From: Delphinapterus leucas
Taxonomy: Eukaryota > Chordata > Mammalia > Artiodactyla > Monodontidae
Assembly (NCBI RefSeq): GCF_002288925.2
Contig: NW_022098049.1
Location: 879,409 to 943,408, forward strand
Reading direction: 5' to 3'
DNA length: 64,000 nt
The notes under the pieces were generated by a model. The model saw nothing but the letters and a program-made list of their open reading frames with translations, had not been told where the DNA came from and made no database searches. This document shows, piece after piece, positions 23,375-34,564 of this stretch. A program made the translations under genes and the position numbers. Positions within the stretch are counted from its first letter, which is position 1, and every line of letters starts with the position of its first letter.

Positions 23375-23790
23375 TTTTCAACATATATGGCTTAAAACAA
23401 CAAAAACAAATGTCTCACCATTCAGTGGGATGGGTCTGCTGTGTGGTTCCTCTGCTGGGGTCACCTGGGGTCACATATGTGACTTCAGCCATCTAGTTAA
23501 TTACCAGGAACTGGATGGTCCAAGAAGGCTTCACTCATATGTCTGGTGATTGGGGCTAAGTGATGTCTGGCTTCTCTCTCCACGTGGTCTCACTGTTCCA
23601 AGAACGCAAGTGCAGAAGCTACAAGGACTCTTGATGCCCTTCTCAGAAGCTGTACAAAATCACTTCCACTGTATTCTGCTGGTCACAGCATATCACAAGG
23701 CCAAGCCAAAGTCAAGGGCTGGGAAAAGAGACTTCTTGTGAGGAGCTGCAAAGAACTTGAGGCCAATTTTGATCCACCAAATTGTATAGT
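23375..23790 (-). mobile_element. Diverged MLT1-type LTR, antisense
   Basis: 'tatggcttaaaacaacaaaa', 'gtggttcctctgctggggtc', 'ctctccacgtggtctcactg', 'cttccactgtattctgctgg' and 'cacagcatatcacaaggcca' follow an older MLT1 subtype in antisense. Confidence 0.6.
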
Positions 23791-24601
23791 TGGATTTTTA
23801 GACCAAGTCCTAAAGGGGCTCTATTCAGTCACTTGAACAAGTATCAGAATATAAGAGGAGCTTAAATACAGCCCTTAGTGAGTCAAGGAAACTCCTTAAA
23901 AAGTGAATATTCTCCTGTTCATTAATCATTATAAAATGTTTTGTCGTGTTAGGTGCACCCTACACATATGGGGGACACTTGGAAATCTTAGGTTTTAAAC
24001 CCCACCAACTGGTTTCCTTTTAAACTCCTAACTTTATGTATAGATATGTAGGTACTCATATACATAGAAATATATAAACATGTATTATTTACATATAAGC
24101 ATACTGTTATTGACAAACTGTATATAAATGTATTCCCATAGTTAAAAATATTTTAAAGTTTCAATCCAACTCCTTTATTGTGATTACATAGAGGGGAAAG
24201 TAATTTATATAAATACAGCCTGAAAGCCTTTCAAAAATCCCCTATAGTATGGATTTTGGCTTCTCCCATCATTTGTTGATATGATGTGTATGATAAAGAC
24301 CACACAGGATTTATATCTATATATTTTTTTAAATCACATAAAAATATAAAAGGAAAGGTTGGATGCTTTTTGCCAAAGTGCCACATTATGAGATATTTCA
24401 GTGTAAGGTATATTAGCAAAAACACGGAGTGCGTCTTTGGGTAAAAAGAACACAGATCAGTATGGAAAGACTTTAAGAGTTATGATTCATTTTTTGGAAA
24501 CTTCAGCCATGTGCATTGTTAATCCTTTGTAGTTTTAATTGACCCTCGCCCTATATCTATCTTATTTCAACTTCCTGTATCCCTAAGTGTGGCCGCAAAA
24601 A
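23791..24601. other. Single-copy AT-rich interval
   Basis: No gene or named repeat. TATA-rich stretches occur at 24030-24160. Confidence 0.4.
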
Positions 24602-24684
24602 TATTGGGCTGGCCAAAAAGTTCGTTTGGGTGTTTAATAAGATGTTATGGAGAAATCCGAACGGACTTTTTGGCCAGCCCAATA
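24602..24684. mobile_element. Mariner-type MITE, 79 bp, hairpin-forming
   Basis: The element 24604-24682 is flanked by TA on both sides (24602-24603 and 24683-24684), the mariner target duplication. The outer 30 bases of each end, TA included, are inverted repeats with 27 of 30 matches, beginning TATTGGGCTGGCCAAAAAGT. The middle is only about 20 bp, so the whole element folds into one long hairpin. It is a non-autonomous deletion product of a mariner; no transposase is present. The arm motif AAAAGTTCGTTTGGGT (24616-24631) is the same as I recall for bovine miR-2284-family microRNAs. Confidence 0.92.
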
Positions 24685-24970
24685 CTTTGATCTGCACATA
24701 CTTCCTTTCTTAAGGAGCAACTAAGCAATCCTGTTAGGCCAGAGAAAATCATAAGTAACAGTGAGATACAGAATGACGTTAACAGGAGATTAACAAAGAA
24801 CAGAAACAATTTTTTATGATGCAACCCTTAATTTAAAAAGCATTCATGAAGAAAGAGTTTTAAAGAACAACGAGATGAGCAAATCGACCACTTTTGAATT
24901 GTATCTATCACAGACTGTATATGTCAATATATCACAGATTGTTGTGTAGATTCCTCCAGCTTCCAGGGCA
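24685..24970. other. Short single-copy spacer
   Basis: Nothing recognised. A tandem-like 'tatcacagactgta' and 'tatcacagattgttg' pair lies near 24905-24945. Confidence 0.4.
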
Positions 24971-25192
24971 GCAGTTGGCAAATTGTGGTCTGTGTTCCAA
25001 ATACAGCTCACCCTCTGCTTTTGTAAATAAAGTTTTATTGGGACACATTCATTTGCTAATGTTTTCTCTATTGCTATTTTTGATATACAATGCCAAAATT
25101 GAATAGCCTTGAAAGAGATCACGTAGCCAGCACCACCTCAACAATTTACTGTCTGCCTCTGCACGCAAAAGTTCACTGATCCCTGCTGTAGG
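24971..25192. mobile_element. hAT-type DNA transposon fossil
   Basis: Ends are inverted: 'cagttggcaaattgtggtct' on the left and 'gttcactgatccctgctg' on the right. Internal phrases 'aataaagttttattgggaca' and 'cattcatttgctaatgtttt' follow a very common mammalian non-autonomous hAT element of the 'gtcagcaaactttttctgta' type. No transposase. The family name is not asserted. Confidence 0.7.
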
Positions 25193-25227
25193 GCCTTGGA
25201 TTTCTTCTGGCGAGGTGGATGAGAATC

Positions 25228-25467
25228 AGAAGTTGCAAACAGGGCTTCCCTGGTGGCACAGTGGTTGAGAGTCCGCCTGCCGATGCAGGGGACGCGGATT
25301 CGTGCCCCGGTCCGGGAAGATCCCACATGCCGCGGAGCGGCTGGGCCCGTGAGCCATGGCCGCTGAGCCTGCGCGTCCAGAGCCTGTGCTCTGCAGTGGG
25401 AGAGGCCACAACAGTGAGAGACCCGCGTACCGCAAAAAAAAAAAAAAAAAGAAAGAAGTTGCAAACA
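25228..25467 (+). mobile_element. CHR-2-type cetacean SINE, copy 1
   Basis: The body 25242-25453 begins GGGCTTCCCTGGTGGCACAG and ends in an A-rich tail. Head is tRNA-derived with A-box-like tggcacagtgg and B-box-like gattcgtgccc sequences for RNA polymerase III. The tRNA-unrelated part (ccgcggagcggctgggcccg and onward) is the cetacean CHR-2 type. A perfect 14-bp target duplication agaagttgcaaaca flanks it at 25228-25241 and 25454-25467. It inserted about 45 bp beyond the hAT fossil. Near-consensus sequence implies a recent insertion. Confidence 0.96.
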
Positions 25468-25529
25468 AAAGCAGGAGGCGTTTGTGGTTTACTGGGAAGA
25501 ATATTTTTATCGATCATTGTCAAAAGGTT

Positions 25530-25735
25530 TGGGTTTGAATTTTGGTTGGCTATCTGTTGGCTGTGTAACTCTGGATAAGCTATTTAACCTGGGATTCTTC
25601 TGTTTCCAAAGTCTCTGCTACTTTATCTCTGACCTTAAAATGGATGTTGATAAACATCCTGGAACAACTTTCTGAGCTGTAAAAATGCCGTATATGTGTG
25701 AATTACTATTAATTATAGTAACCATTTAATACTGT
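25530..25735 (+). mobile_element. MIR
   Basis: 'gggtttgaattttggttggc', 'ggctgtgtaactctggataa', 'gctatttaacctgggattc' and 'accttaaaatggatgttgat' follow sense MIR with the conserved 'tgtgtaacctt' core. Confidence 0.75.
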
Positions 25736-27019
25736 TGACCAAAATATTTTTCTTTCATAAGCTTTGTAAAACTGCAGTCCTCTGTCTTCCCAGAATAAGG
25801 TATGGTTGCAAAGGTGGTTTTTGCCAATGAAATAGGAATCAAAGTATCACTGTGTCCCTTTGAAGGAGGAGTCATTTGGTAGGATCTTGGAACATATTAA
25901 CTAAAAAAGAAGAAAATCCAAATTAGGTGTTAACTTTAGTTAGCAATAATGTATGAATATAAGTTCATTAGCTGTGCCAAGTGCATCACACTCATGAGCG
26001 ATGTTAACAACAGGGAAAATAAGGTGTCGGCTATACGTGAACTCTGTCCTATCTCTGCAACTTTTCTGCAAATACAAACCTATCCTCAAATCAAAAGTTT
26101 TTTGAAAAGATTATCTTGACCGGAATTCCTAGGGACTCATACCTTTTCTCAATAATCAGGGCTTTCGGGGTCATGCCAAGATTGAGAATAAAATATTTCC
26201 CTTGCCCTTCACATATGTGTTAGCTTTATTAATTCATGCAAATGTATTAATTCATTCAAACTAATGGATACTGTTATATAGCTGCCTTACAACAGACCAC
26301 ATAGCAAACACTGCGCCAGGCACAGGACGGATGGATTACAGAGCTTAATCAAATTTTAATTTTTTACTTGAAAAGAATAATAATCCTTGGGTCATTCTGA
26401 ATTGTACTTGTTTTTCTTCCACTATCATTACTATAAAATATTTAGAAAGTAAAATCCTCAGTTTTTAAAGGGTATACAACTGGGTCTACCAGTTTTTAAA
26501 GGGTATTCTCTGTAACAGGAAGAGTTCTTAGATTTTTTTCCTGCCAAAAGGAATGGATATAAACTTCAACCAGTCATCCTGGCTCAAAAGCAGAACAGAG
26601 GGGTCATTGTTAAGAGACGAAGATGTAATGCAGAAAGAGAGAGCAGATCAGTGCGGCAGACACAAGTAAATGCAATTCCCTGGTGATAAGTAATTGGCAG
26701 CAGACATGCTGCCGAATGTACTGAGGACCGAGAGAACCTTCTTAAATTCAGTGAATTTTAAACAAAGACCCCAGAGTAGTTAAAGACAGAGAATGAGGAC
26801 TGAACTTCAAATGATTGCAAACTAGGGGATTAAGTATTCTCTGCAATCCCTGATATGTGCTCTAACACATAAAAACAGCGCTGGAAATGCAAAAACAACT
26901 GAGGCATAAGGAAATGCAGCAGAATATGCAAAGTAGAAGAAGATAAAGGGGCTACAATTCTTAGTGCTGAGCAATTTGAAACTGTTAATACTATATATCA
27001 TTTATATTTTGTTTCGTGA
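25736..27019. other. Single-copy interval, possible regulatory DNA
   Basis: No transposon recognised. A 17-bp direct repeat, cagtttttaaagggtat, lies at 26459-26475 and 26490-26506. The block 26540-26960 has mixed composition, homeobox-like taattg and a 7-bp-arm palindrome (26696-26713, ggcagca/tgctgcc). It carries no frame of note. It could be a conserved non-coding element; conservation cannot be judged from one sequence. Confidence 0.35.
26459..26506 (+). repeat. 17-bp direct repeat, period 31
   Basis: Two identical copies of cagtttttaaagggtat start 31 bases apart. No transposon signature surrounds them, so a small local duplication is the simplest reading. Confidence 0.85.
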
Positions 27020-27042
27020 ACACACACACACACACACACACT
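27020..27042. repeat. (CA)n microsatellite
   Basis: A pure run of about eleven CA units, expected to be length-polymorphic. Confidence 0.95.
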
Positions 27043-27189
27043 AGAGTTTATAAAAATCTCAACTCATAGTGTGAAGTTCAATTAATCTAAAGTAACAAAA
27101 TCTCCCCATGAAACATACTGTGTACATACAGGCTAGTTGGGACTCATCTGACAGTTCCTTTTAAAGCTGTGATTTAAGTTTTGCCAGAT

Positions 27190-27365
27190 GACGTGCTCTG
27201 TGGTGTTGTGTGCATTCTCACCACAGCACTAAGAGTTGGGAATTAGGAAACCCCATTTACAAATGAGGATTCTAGTTCACGTAAGTAGATTAAACTACCA
27301 AATATAAGATAGCAAATTAGCATTGGATCCAGATTCAAACCCATCTTCCTAACAGGTACGACCAA
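27190..27365 (-). mobile_element. MIR fragment
   Basis: 'cattctcaccacagcactaa', 'ccccatttacaaatgaggat' and 'ttggatccagattcaaaccc' follow the reverse MIR core and tail. Confidence 0.7.
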
Positions 27366-27959
27366 AATTCTGATGGTCAGAGTAGGCGAAATTAATTCTG
27401 ATCCCGTTATCTCCCATATAATCTGCTTTAGCCATAATTGTGCCTGTGTGGTACACTGAATGAATACATATGATTCTCACCAGTGAAACTGATCACGATG
27501 AGCTGGTTAGAAACAGTAGAGTGGAAAGTCTGATTATTTGCCATGGTTTCTCGTGAAACACTAATGTTGTTAACCTGGAATGTGTGGACTGGGGCTGAGT
27601 GGGATGACGGGATGGCTGGGCCAAAAAAGAACTTTCTTGAGAGATAGCAACTTCCTCGAGAGATATCACATCCTTGAGAGATAGCACAATTGAGTTAGTG
27701 GAGTAATGCTTGCATCATCCAGCAGGATACATAAAAGTCTTATCTTCCCAATCTACTGCTTGTGCTGTCCTTTCTCTTCTCCACCTTACTGACTTTGGGG
27801 GCATTTTTATATTGAAAGATATCAACAATTAAAAAGCATATGGGACTCATTTGAATGGTTAAATAATAATAATAAAACAAATACTTGTGTAGCCAATACC
27901 AAGCCAACAGTTTTGTAGCCATTAAGATACCTTTACCCATCTCTTTTCCTCCCTACAAG
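27366..27959. other. Single-copy interval
   Basis: Three imperfect copies of 'cttgagagatagca', one with 'cctcgagagatatca', occur at 27634-27690. No gene or transposon is recognised. Confidence 0.4.
27634..27690 (+). repeat. Short imperfect tandem repeat
   Basis: The phrases cttgagagatagcaactt, cctcgagagatatcacat and cttgagagatagcacaat follow one another with a period of about 22-23 bases. A minor minisatellite-like array of three units. Confidence 0.8.
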
Positions 27960-28995
27960 AGGTAACCCTAATCCTGAATTTTGTCTCAATCTTTTCCTGG
28001 CTTTTCTCTGTAGTTTTACCACTTACTATGTATTTGTATTTAATAAATTATTTAGTTTTGGTTGGTTTTAACCTTTTATGTAAGTAGGATAATCTTACAC
28101 ACTTATTTTAGCCATCGTATGTTTGAGATTCATTCCTGCTACTAATGGAAAAATTCCTGTTTCCTGCAATTACTATCTCATTTCACGAACGCTTCAGTTT
28201 ATTTACTCATTTAGCAGCGCTGGGCAGTTAGAGTTTTCCCAGTATTTACTAATAATGACACTGTTGCTGTGAATATTCGGATACCTGACTCCTGATCCAT
28301 GAAAAAAAAAATCTCCCTGCAAGTTTACCCAGGATATGTACCAAAGAGAGGAGCTGCTGTGTATCATGGCATGTACATGTTCAAATTCACTAGGTAATTC
28401 CACTTTTTCCCCAGAAGACTTGTAGCAATGTATGCCCCACGAGCAATGGGTAATAGGTCCCCATTGTTCCACAGCCTCATGAACATTTTCTATAATCCAC
28501 CTGCATAGTTTTACCAAATTGGTCCATGTGAAATACTGGCTTAGCGGTTTAAATTTTCTATTTCTCTGATAATACAATTAAGCAATATTCTGTATGTTTA
28601 TGGTCATTTGTGTTTCTACTTCTAAGGAATGCCCACTTGTGTCTTTTCTCATTTTATTTTCATTTCTTTCTTTCCCATAAATTCTTTGTATATTCTGGAG
28701 AGGAGCTCTCTGTCAACTATATGTATTAAAAGTATCTTCTTCCTGTATGTGGCTTTATCACTCTCTTTGTGGTAACTTTTGATGATTAAGAGTTTGTGTT
28801 TTTAAATTTAATGTGGTCAAATTTATCAAGGTTTCCCCTTATGTTTTATATTTTTATGTCCATTATAATTTCTTTCAATATCCCTTTCGGAGGGTTGTTT
28901 CTGGTTTGTAAAACTATGTTCCTCTATTGCATAGGTAATGTTTATAGCTACCGAAGCCTACTTAAACTCAGTATTCAAGTTTTCCTTTCAGTTTA
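27960..28995 (-). mobile_element. Old L1 (L1M-type) 3' region, antisense
   Basis: Colinear with antisense L1 3' sequence: 'ttgagattcattcctgct', 'gacactgttgctgtgaatat', 'ttaccaaattggtccatgtg', 'ttctttgtatattctggaga' and 'aaatttatcaaggtttcc'. Strongly diverged. The 124-codon frame at 28203-28577 lies inside it and has no coding meaning that I can recognise. Confidence 0.7.
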
Positions 28996-29654
28996 ATCCT
29001 TCTCAAAAATTGTTCTGACCTTCTCTTTCCCACTTTCCTGTCTGAACCTTCTTTGTGAAATATTACCATAACTAATTGAAAATTATTCTAAATACCTCTA
29101 GAGTCTAAATTAAGAATTACTTCATATTGGCTTAAATAGCAGCTTCTTTCCGCCAACTATCCCTCACATCCGGTACACTTCCTGAAAGGTCAGGAACTTC
29201 AGGGTTCTCCTTTCTTCTGCAATCATAGCAATCAGGCTCTGTGAGTTCCTTCATCTCGTCTGTGGAGGAATATTTTATTTCAAAAAAAGAGAGAGAGAGA
29301 AAGAATGAAAGAAGGTTTTTTTTCTAATCCCACACAGAGAAACATTCCTTTTCGTAGCCAGATCCACATCAAGATGCAATCATTTGTTCTGGTTTTTAAT
29401 CACACTTGACTGAATTGTTTACCTTAAAAATGGTACAATTAAAGATATTTTCAGGTTTCTATTCAGCCATGCAATGTGGCTCTCAGCCCAGGCTTGCTCC
29501 TAACCACAAAATCTTCCACCAAACAATAGATGTGCAGAGATGTTTGCAATACTGATAAAAGATACAAATAATCTTCCACATAGTTTTTTCCTTGTTATGA
29601 AGTGAAGAAGCAGTACTCTGGAGAAGTCTTTGGGTTGCAATTTAGAAGATATAT
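28996..29654. other. Single-copy interval
   Basis: An (GA)n-like run sits at 29281-29310 after an A7 run. No element or gene recognised. Confidence 0.4.
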
Positions 29655-29816
29655 ACATTCGTCCTTCAGTATCCATGGAGGATTAGTTCCAGGACTCCCC
29701 TGGATACCCAAATCTGCAGATGTTCAAGCTTCTTATATGTAAACTGGCTCTGGTTTCCATGCGGAGTGGTTAAATCCAGACATGGAACCCACAGATACTA
29801 AAGGTCGACTGTATTC
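29655..29816. mobile_element. Tigger-like non-autonomous element
   Basis: 'gtccttcagtatccatggag', 'gattagttccaggactcccc', 'aaatctgcagatgttcaagc' and 'cagatactaaaggtcgactg' are the inverted ends and inner phrases of the widespread TcMar-Tigger repeat with 'tatccgcggg'-like termini. TA dinucleotides border both ends. A relative lies at 46587-46775. Confidence 0.7.
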
Positions 29817-31289
29817 TACCCTTAGTTCTCATGTTAGGATCACTCTCTGTGCCTCACTTTCCTCATCTATCAAATAGGAGTGTCGAAGTAACAGTTTTAA
29901 AGTCTTTTGTTGATGTTGTTGTTTAAATATGCATTTATTGTTTTAACTCTGTTTCTGGAAGACCCCATATTTTCAAATAGTCAGTCACTATATGTCCTTC
30001 TTATTAGGTAAGCAGTTTTATTAATGGATGAGGGGCAGTAAAGCCCTTCAGACCACTAGTATTTGGGAAGAGGGTTGGAGGCATTTCATCAGGTTGACTA
30101 AATATAACCAGGCATAGTATCTTACTCCAGAGCCTGACCTCCTTTACTGCCATGGAAGAAAACAAACTTAATTCTGTCCAGCTGTTTTTATTCTAGCCAT
30201 ATTTTCATTGTCAGTGAGCTCAGACACAACTTACAATATTATTTTCAATATAAGTTGGCCTTGACTATATATTGGTACACCAAATTTCAGATTCACTTCC
30301 AAGGAAGAAAGCGTTTTGATTAAAACATGTTTGAATTTCGACCTTTTTACTAAATCTTTTTCTTTCCCTTTTTTCTCCTCCACACAAATATATAAAACAA
30401 ATGTTCAAGTCTAAGACAAAGATAATTCTAAAGTTCTTTTTTCTATGTGGAAAGTATAGTGTGAATTAACATACAAATGCTTACTATGGGATAAGAGCTT
30501 AATAAATAGCTTCTCTAGTCATTCATCTAAAAATTTTTATTGAAGATTAATTTATGAAAATTGTGGCAGGCTAACTTTTGTCCCAGCTATCATAAAACTT
30601 CTCATGAGAGACAAAGACAATAAACTAGTTTTAGTGGGCATTATTGCTAAGTCTAGAGCTGTCTAAGAAATAGAACTTCATTTTCTAGAGCTTAATATTT
30701 GTTTCCAAGTCCCATTCTGCTGGAAGAAAATGGCCTCAGGTCTTCCCAGGGTTTTATGTCTCTAGAGTTATGCCACTGATCTTGGATCACTGTGGGGACA
30801 GCACTATGGCCCTCAGCCCTGGTCTGGGTAGCCCGAGGATTACCATTGTCTGAAATTTATGGCACTTTGGGGGTTTGTAGTTTTTTTTCTGTTGCTTCTG
30901 TACTGTGTTTGGCGCGAAGTGATGTTTTGGTAGAGTTCCCATTTGCCTGGTCATTCTGTACAACCATTTCACTCACTGAGTCTTTATTGTTTCCCCAGCA
31001 GAGCTGCCAGGAAGTGGTCCTCTGATACCTCTTCATCTTGCTACTCACTTTCCTCACACAGGACCTGAGAGATAGGTCACGTGGCTGGAATTTCTTTCTA
31101 CCCTTGGGTGAATTCTTCTCCTTTCCTGTTTCCAACCAAGACACCTGTTCTCTAAAGAGATCACATTTGAAACTAAAGGAAGAAAAGGGTTGAGTCATTC
31201 ACAAATTGAGAGAAAAACGTTTGAGTAGGTTCAGCACGGTCTGGTTGTGTTTGGAGAATTATTCTAAATATACACTTTCAATTCTTTCT
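29817..31289. other. Mostly single-copy, MIR tail at start
   Basis: 29825-29890 ('tgtgcctcactttcctcatc') is a sense MIR piece. The rest has no recognised element. Frames at 30792-31025 (+) and 30857-31198 (-, 113 codons) overlap each other and look like chance. Confidence 0.4.
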
Positions 31290-31405
31290 TCTAATATTCC
31301 CATGAGATGAACACTTATGATTTTATTGATAAAAAATTAAAGCTCACTTTGTTAAGGCATGCCAAAAGCTCTCAGCTAGTATACAAATATAGCCATTTTA
31401 ATTAT
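31290..31405 (-). mobile_element. MIR fragment
   Basis: 'attcccatgagatgaacact', 'tgataaaaaattaaagctca' and 'aaaagctctcagctagtata' follow a degraded reverse MIR. Confidence 0.5.
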
Positions 31406-31845
31406 AAAAATTCATAAGATTGAAAAGAAAAAGAGGTGGGATAGGGTAGAGTGGGGAACCTGACCTTGGAGGAGAGGAAGAGAGTCCCTGAGAAGAGATA
31501 TATACCAGAGTCTTGAGGAATTGAAGAAGCAGTTGAATGAACAGTTGAGAGAAAAGCTTCAGATTGAGAGGACATTGTGTGTGAAAACCCTTATATGATA
31601 AAGAAGTGAAATGTTTGAATTCTAGTCATTAAGAAGACTAGAATTACACCATCAAACATGCAGGTGAGTGGGTCACAAAGTGAGCCAAAAGAATAAGGCA
31701 GCAGACATACTGCCTACCCTTGAGAACAGGGATGAGGGTTTGGAACTTCAGATGGCTTTATGGTTACCTTAGTATATGATTCTAACTTCACCATAAAGCT
31801 AACACACAAAAAAAAAACCAGGAAGGAGAAAAAGAAGAAAACCTG
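31406..31845. other. Purine-rich unassigned stretch
   Basis: 31420-31560 is purine-rich on the plus strand and may be the late part of the ancient repeat type noted at 16200. Not assigned. Confidence 0.35.
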
Positions 31846-32315
31846 TATTAATTTCTTATTGCTGTTGTGACGAATTTGCACAAATTTAGTGGCTTAAAAG
31901 AGCACAAATGTATCTTCCAGTTTTTGAGGTCAGAAGTCCAAAGTTATGTCTTTATGCGATTAAAGTCAAGATGTCAACAAGACTGAATTCCTTTTGGAGG
32001 CTCTAGCTAACAATCCATTCTTTGCCTTTGCCTGTCTCTAGAGGCTGCCTGCATGCCTTGACCCATGGCCCCCTGCCAACAATGACATCACTCTGACATA
32101 TGATTCCACTGTCTTGTCATCTCTTTCTCTGACTCGGAGCCTCTTGCCTCCCTTTTATGAGAGGCCATGTGATTGCATTTGGTTCACTTGGATAATCCAA
32201 AATAACCTCTCCATCTCAAAATCTCTTTTACCATGTAAGGTAACAGTCACAGGTCCAGGATTAGCCCACAGGCATCTCTGGGGGACTATTGAAATGCCTA
32301 CCACAAGGCCTACAT
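31846..32315 (-). mobile_element. MLT1 (B/C-like) solo LTR, antisense
   Basis: A near-complete MLT1 LTR in antisense: 'tgtattaatttcttattgct', 'caaatttagtggcttaaaag', 'tttgaggtcagaagtccaaa', 'ttccttttggaggctctagc', 'tgcctgcatgccttgaccca', 'ctttctctgactcggagcct', 'ttgcatttggttcacttgga', 'ttttaccatgtaaggtaaca' and 'gaaatgcctaccacaaggc' at the end. The best preserved MLT1 in the window. Confidence 0.88.
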
Positions 32316-32619
32316 AATTATAAAGATTTTAGAAAGAAGACTATTTATAAAATCAAATATATTACGTTGTGTTGGTGTAATGTTAAATGCTAAATAAATG
32401 GACTACTGGAACACTATTCATGGGTAAAAAAAAAATGGACTGGAATAGATAATAATGAACCAGATCTTATTTTACATAATGATTTACTAAAATATAAAGC
32501 ATATACTGAAGAATGAAAATGGGTTAGGTGACTGAGAATTGATTAAAGACCTTTATTTTTTCTCACATAAACAAAACTATTTAGAGGAATAGGATAGTAT
32601 CAAATGAGAAATATTTACT
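32316..32619. other. AT-rich spacer
   Basis: No repeat or gene recognised. Confidence 0.4.
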
Positions 32620-33085
32620 CCTTTATTAAAGAAAGAATCCAGATAAAAGAGTGATAATTGATTTAGCAGATGTGTTGGATGTCTTCTCTTTGCCCTTGCA
32701 AATCTACTTTCTACCTCTTCCCACTCTGATCTCTGTTCTAAGACCTGACTTTCATGGACTAAATCAAAGAGTGCCCTTGTCCCCTGACTTCTGGTAGGGC
32801 TCATCCAATAGGGAGTCTCAGAAAGAAATTTTTAGGGTTAGGGGATTTATTTTCCCTGGCACTGTCCCTGTGGGGTTGCTACGGACTGACTCATTCCTGC
32901 ATCAAAGACAACCCTCCCTAAAACCTCTCTCCTATTGGCTTCTCCTCATTACTCTTTTCCTCCATTCCATTGGGTCTCGCCTATCTTTTGTGGTTCCTTA
33001 CACTGTACCCACAGCTTTGTTAATTTTATTAGATCCTCTTCAAATGATCTAATTTTGTAAAATCCATCTGTTTCTTGCTGGGTCT
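32620..33085. mobile_element. Ancient repeat-like block, family unnamed
   Basis: 'ggggatttattttccctggc', 'ctgtggggttgctacggac', 'tggttccttacactgtaccc', 'agatcctcttcaaatgatct' and 'tctgtttcttgctgggtctc' resemble a mammal-wide repeat in which a gctccctccc-type block is followed by an oligo-T UTR. I recognise the pattern but do not know the family. Confidence 0.4.
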
Positions 33086-34108
33086 CTCATAGATGCAGCA
33101 GAGCAGAGAGAGCTATGCAATTGGAACTTATGTAGCAAAGAACATGTGTGAAAGGAGAGGTGATGCATGCTAGAGATTACAGGAAGGGCTGCACTTTGAA
33201 AGCAACAGATGAAATGGGAAATGGAAGTTAAACATGCGTAGAAACAGAGATAGCAGGTAAAAGTCCATGTACGAGAACACGCAAGCCTACTTTTTTACCT
33301 CCTCATATAGGAGTCTAGCAGCCAGGCTACTATTTAGCAGGAGATTTGCATGTAAGAAAATATATGAAAGCAAAATATATATTTAAACATTCAGATATTT
33401 AAGATTTATCTTAAGATTTATCTCACACGTACCTATTTTAAGAAAGGTAATCTAGGATGTGTTTCAGCAAATGAGGGAAGAAGAAATAAGAGAAAAACAA
33501 TAATAAAAGAAGAGGTAAGATCTGTCTAATAGTAAGAAGAGTAAATAAATATTCCATCTGGAAGCATCTGGCTCAGATGGGAGCAAGAGAATGGAAGCCT
33601 CCAAGTAATGAAAGATAATGGTTTATTCAGCTTTTAGCCTTACTTAAAAGCTTCATATTAGTTCTTTTTTAAATAAATAAGAATATCTTAAAGTGTTAAT
33701 TTATCATGATTTTGACAAATAATTTTCCCAGTGTGAAGTGGACAATTAATTTGTTCATTATTATCTTGTTGTAGTGACATTTGAAGTTTACATTTAGTTA
33801 AACATATGCATATTTTTATAATTTTTTCTATCACATTTCTACACAGAAATTTTTCCTTCCATAAGGTTTAGTCAAATATCTACCTATATTTTGTTTTCCT
33901 TTCAAATTGGATTTAACCCTTTAATTTTCTAGGTATTATTGTGACTTGCAGTAGAAAGATAACGGTTTACTTGAGTTTTTGGAAATAACTTCCATTACAA
34001 CTGGTCAGTGACTCATTCCCTTTCACATTGTTGTTGTTTTTTATAAGATTATATATTAGAATTCAACACATATATAAAAAGCGTGTAAGAAATAAATGTT
34101 GAATTTAT
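33086..34108. other. AT-rich single-copy interval
   Basis: No gene. 33660-33950 resembles the antisense text of very old L1 UTRs but too weakly to call. Confidence 0.4.
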
Positions 34109-34139
34109 TTCTAGGTGTGCACTGTGTACACACCTAGAA
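34109..34139. repeat. Hairpin palindrome, 11-bp arms
   Basis: ttctaggtgtg (34109-34119) and cacacctagaa (34129-34139) are perfectly complementary around a 9-base loop. It lies at the edge of an old L1 3' UTR relic. Confidence 0.9.
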
Positions 34140-34385
34140 TAAGAACTATACCATGACCAATACCCCAGATGTCCCCGTCATGCTCCTTCCCTGTCACTAT
34201 CCCCCTAATATCTATCACACAAATATAACTGTTATACTGAATTCTAACACTGTATATTAGTTTAGCCTACTGTTGAACTTTTTATAAATGAGATTATAAA
34301 ATGTCGTAAATTACATCCGGATGAGTTCACTCAACATTCTGTCTATGTATTCTTTGATTTTCAAATATTTGGGGATTTTCTAGTT
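34140..34385 (-). mobile_element. Old L1 3' UTR fragment, antisense
   Basis: 'tatattagtttagcctactg', 'ttgaactttttataaatgag' and 'gagttcactcaacattctgt' correspond to the antisense L1M 3' UTR phrases 'agattagttttgcctgttc' and 'cactcagcataat'. Confidence 0.65.
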
Positions 34386-34564
34386 ATCTTTTGATTATGG
34401 CTTTCCAGCTTACCTCCTCAAAAATCAGAAAATATCTCCAAGAAAGAGAACACTATACTTATTTAAATTCTTCCTTTCCTATCTGACAAACTGTGCAGTT
34501 GGGAGACCAGTCACTCTTCCTTTGGCATGTAGCGTTTGACTAGGTACTGAAGCTGCATTTGGCC
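34386..34564. other. Short spacer
   Basis: No feature recognised. Confidence 0.35.

Noticed and set aside
25138..25578. Several overlapping frames of 60-119 codons on both strands
   Set aside because: All overlap the SINE at 25242-25453; SINE bodies are GC-rich and stop-poor, which gives frames in many phases.
28203..28577. 124-codon minus frame
   Set aside because: Lies inside a diverged antisense L1 3' region; the frame does not follow ORF2 phrases and is best read as chance.
30857..31198. 113-codon minus frame opposite a 77-codon plus frame
   Set aside because: Mutually overlapping frames with serine, lysine and glutamine-rich text and no recognised domain; typical chance open frames.
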